Made by a program: the position numbers and the translations under genes. From positions 1 to 6,425 of the forward strand of contig JAKBBE010000146.1 in NCBI GenBank assembly GCA_021826035.1: a stretch of DNA of 6,425 nt, written 5' to 3'. Shown in pieces: positions 6,362 through 6,425 of this stretch. Source of the DNA: Pseudomonadota bacterium. Lineage in GTDB: Bacteria > Pseudomonadota > Gammaproteobacteria > Steroidobacterales > Steroidobacteraceae. Position 1 is the first letter of the stretch; each line of letters opens with the position of its first letter. The notes under the pieces were generated by a model that worked only from the letters and a program-made list of their open reading frames with translations, made no database searches and was not told the origin of the DNA.

Positions 6362-6425
6362 CCTCGAGCCCATCGGTCACGTACCACCAACGGAGTTCGA
6401 AGCAGAGTACTATCGTCAGCAACCC
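6360..6425 (+). mobile_element. IS3-family transposase C-terminal fragment
   Basis: In a different frame from the PIN gene, the last 22 codons of the window read LLEPIGHVPPTEFEAEYYRQ plus two further residues. This is the typical C-terminal end of IS3-group OrfB transposases (pattern RRLLEPIGxxPPAExEAxYY), after the DDE catalytic core. No upstream part of the transposase, no OrfA and no left inverted repeat exist in the window, so the insertion sequence is truncated at its left side exactly where PIN similarity ends. The gene runs past the window end. Confidence 0.7.

Overview
The window comes from a GC-rich, probably proteobacterial genome. The evidence is strong GC bias in codon third positions, GTG/TTG starts with AGGAG-type leaders, and a CGG-anticodon tRNA-Pro remnant. 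I cannot place it below that level. It looks like an accessory region: restriction-type nuclease folds, two toxin-antitoxin loci, a tyrosine integrase beside a tRNA fragment, and an insertion-sequence remnant. I see no housekeeping gene and no CRISPR array.

Layout. (1) 6-469, minus: a small two-helix membrane protein broken by a frameshift at a G-run. (2) 577-1125, minus: a ParB/sulfiredoxin-like domain protein with a DGNHR motif. (3) 1126-1433: a gene-free divergent spacer. (4) 1434-2947, plus: a tight two-gene operon of a membrane-anchored DUF2726-type protein and a 311-residue protein with an HsdR-N-like PD-(D/E)XK nuclease domain. (5) 3206-3897, minus: a higBA-type toxin-antitoxin operon, toxin first, with a perfect palindrome ahead of it. 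(6) 4053-4095, minus: the 3' half of a tRNA-Pro(CGG) gene, a likely attachment-site core. (7) 4206-5439, plus: a P4-type tyrosine integrase carrying three frameshifts. (8) 5440-5546: an AT-rich leader with spaced direct repeats. (9) 5547-6425, plus: an HTH (excisionase-fold) antitoxin followed by a PIN-domain toxin. The PIN gene is cut off around residue 101 and joined directly to the last codons of an IS3-family transposase.

How the parts fit. The tRNA fragment next to an integrase marks one end, or the attP, of an integrative element. The integrase no longer reads through in one frame, so the element is probably fixed, unless the frameshifts are sequencing errors. The two toxin-antitoxin loci could have stabilised the element, but the second has lost half of its toxin and its antitoxin may now be an orphan. 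The nuclease-like operon is the least understood part and the best candidate for an undescribed function, possibly defence. That is inference from fold motifs only.
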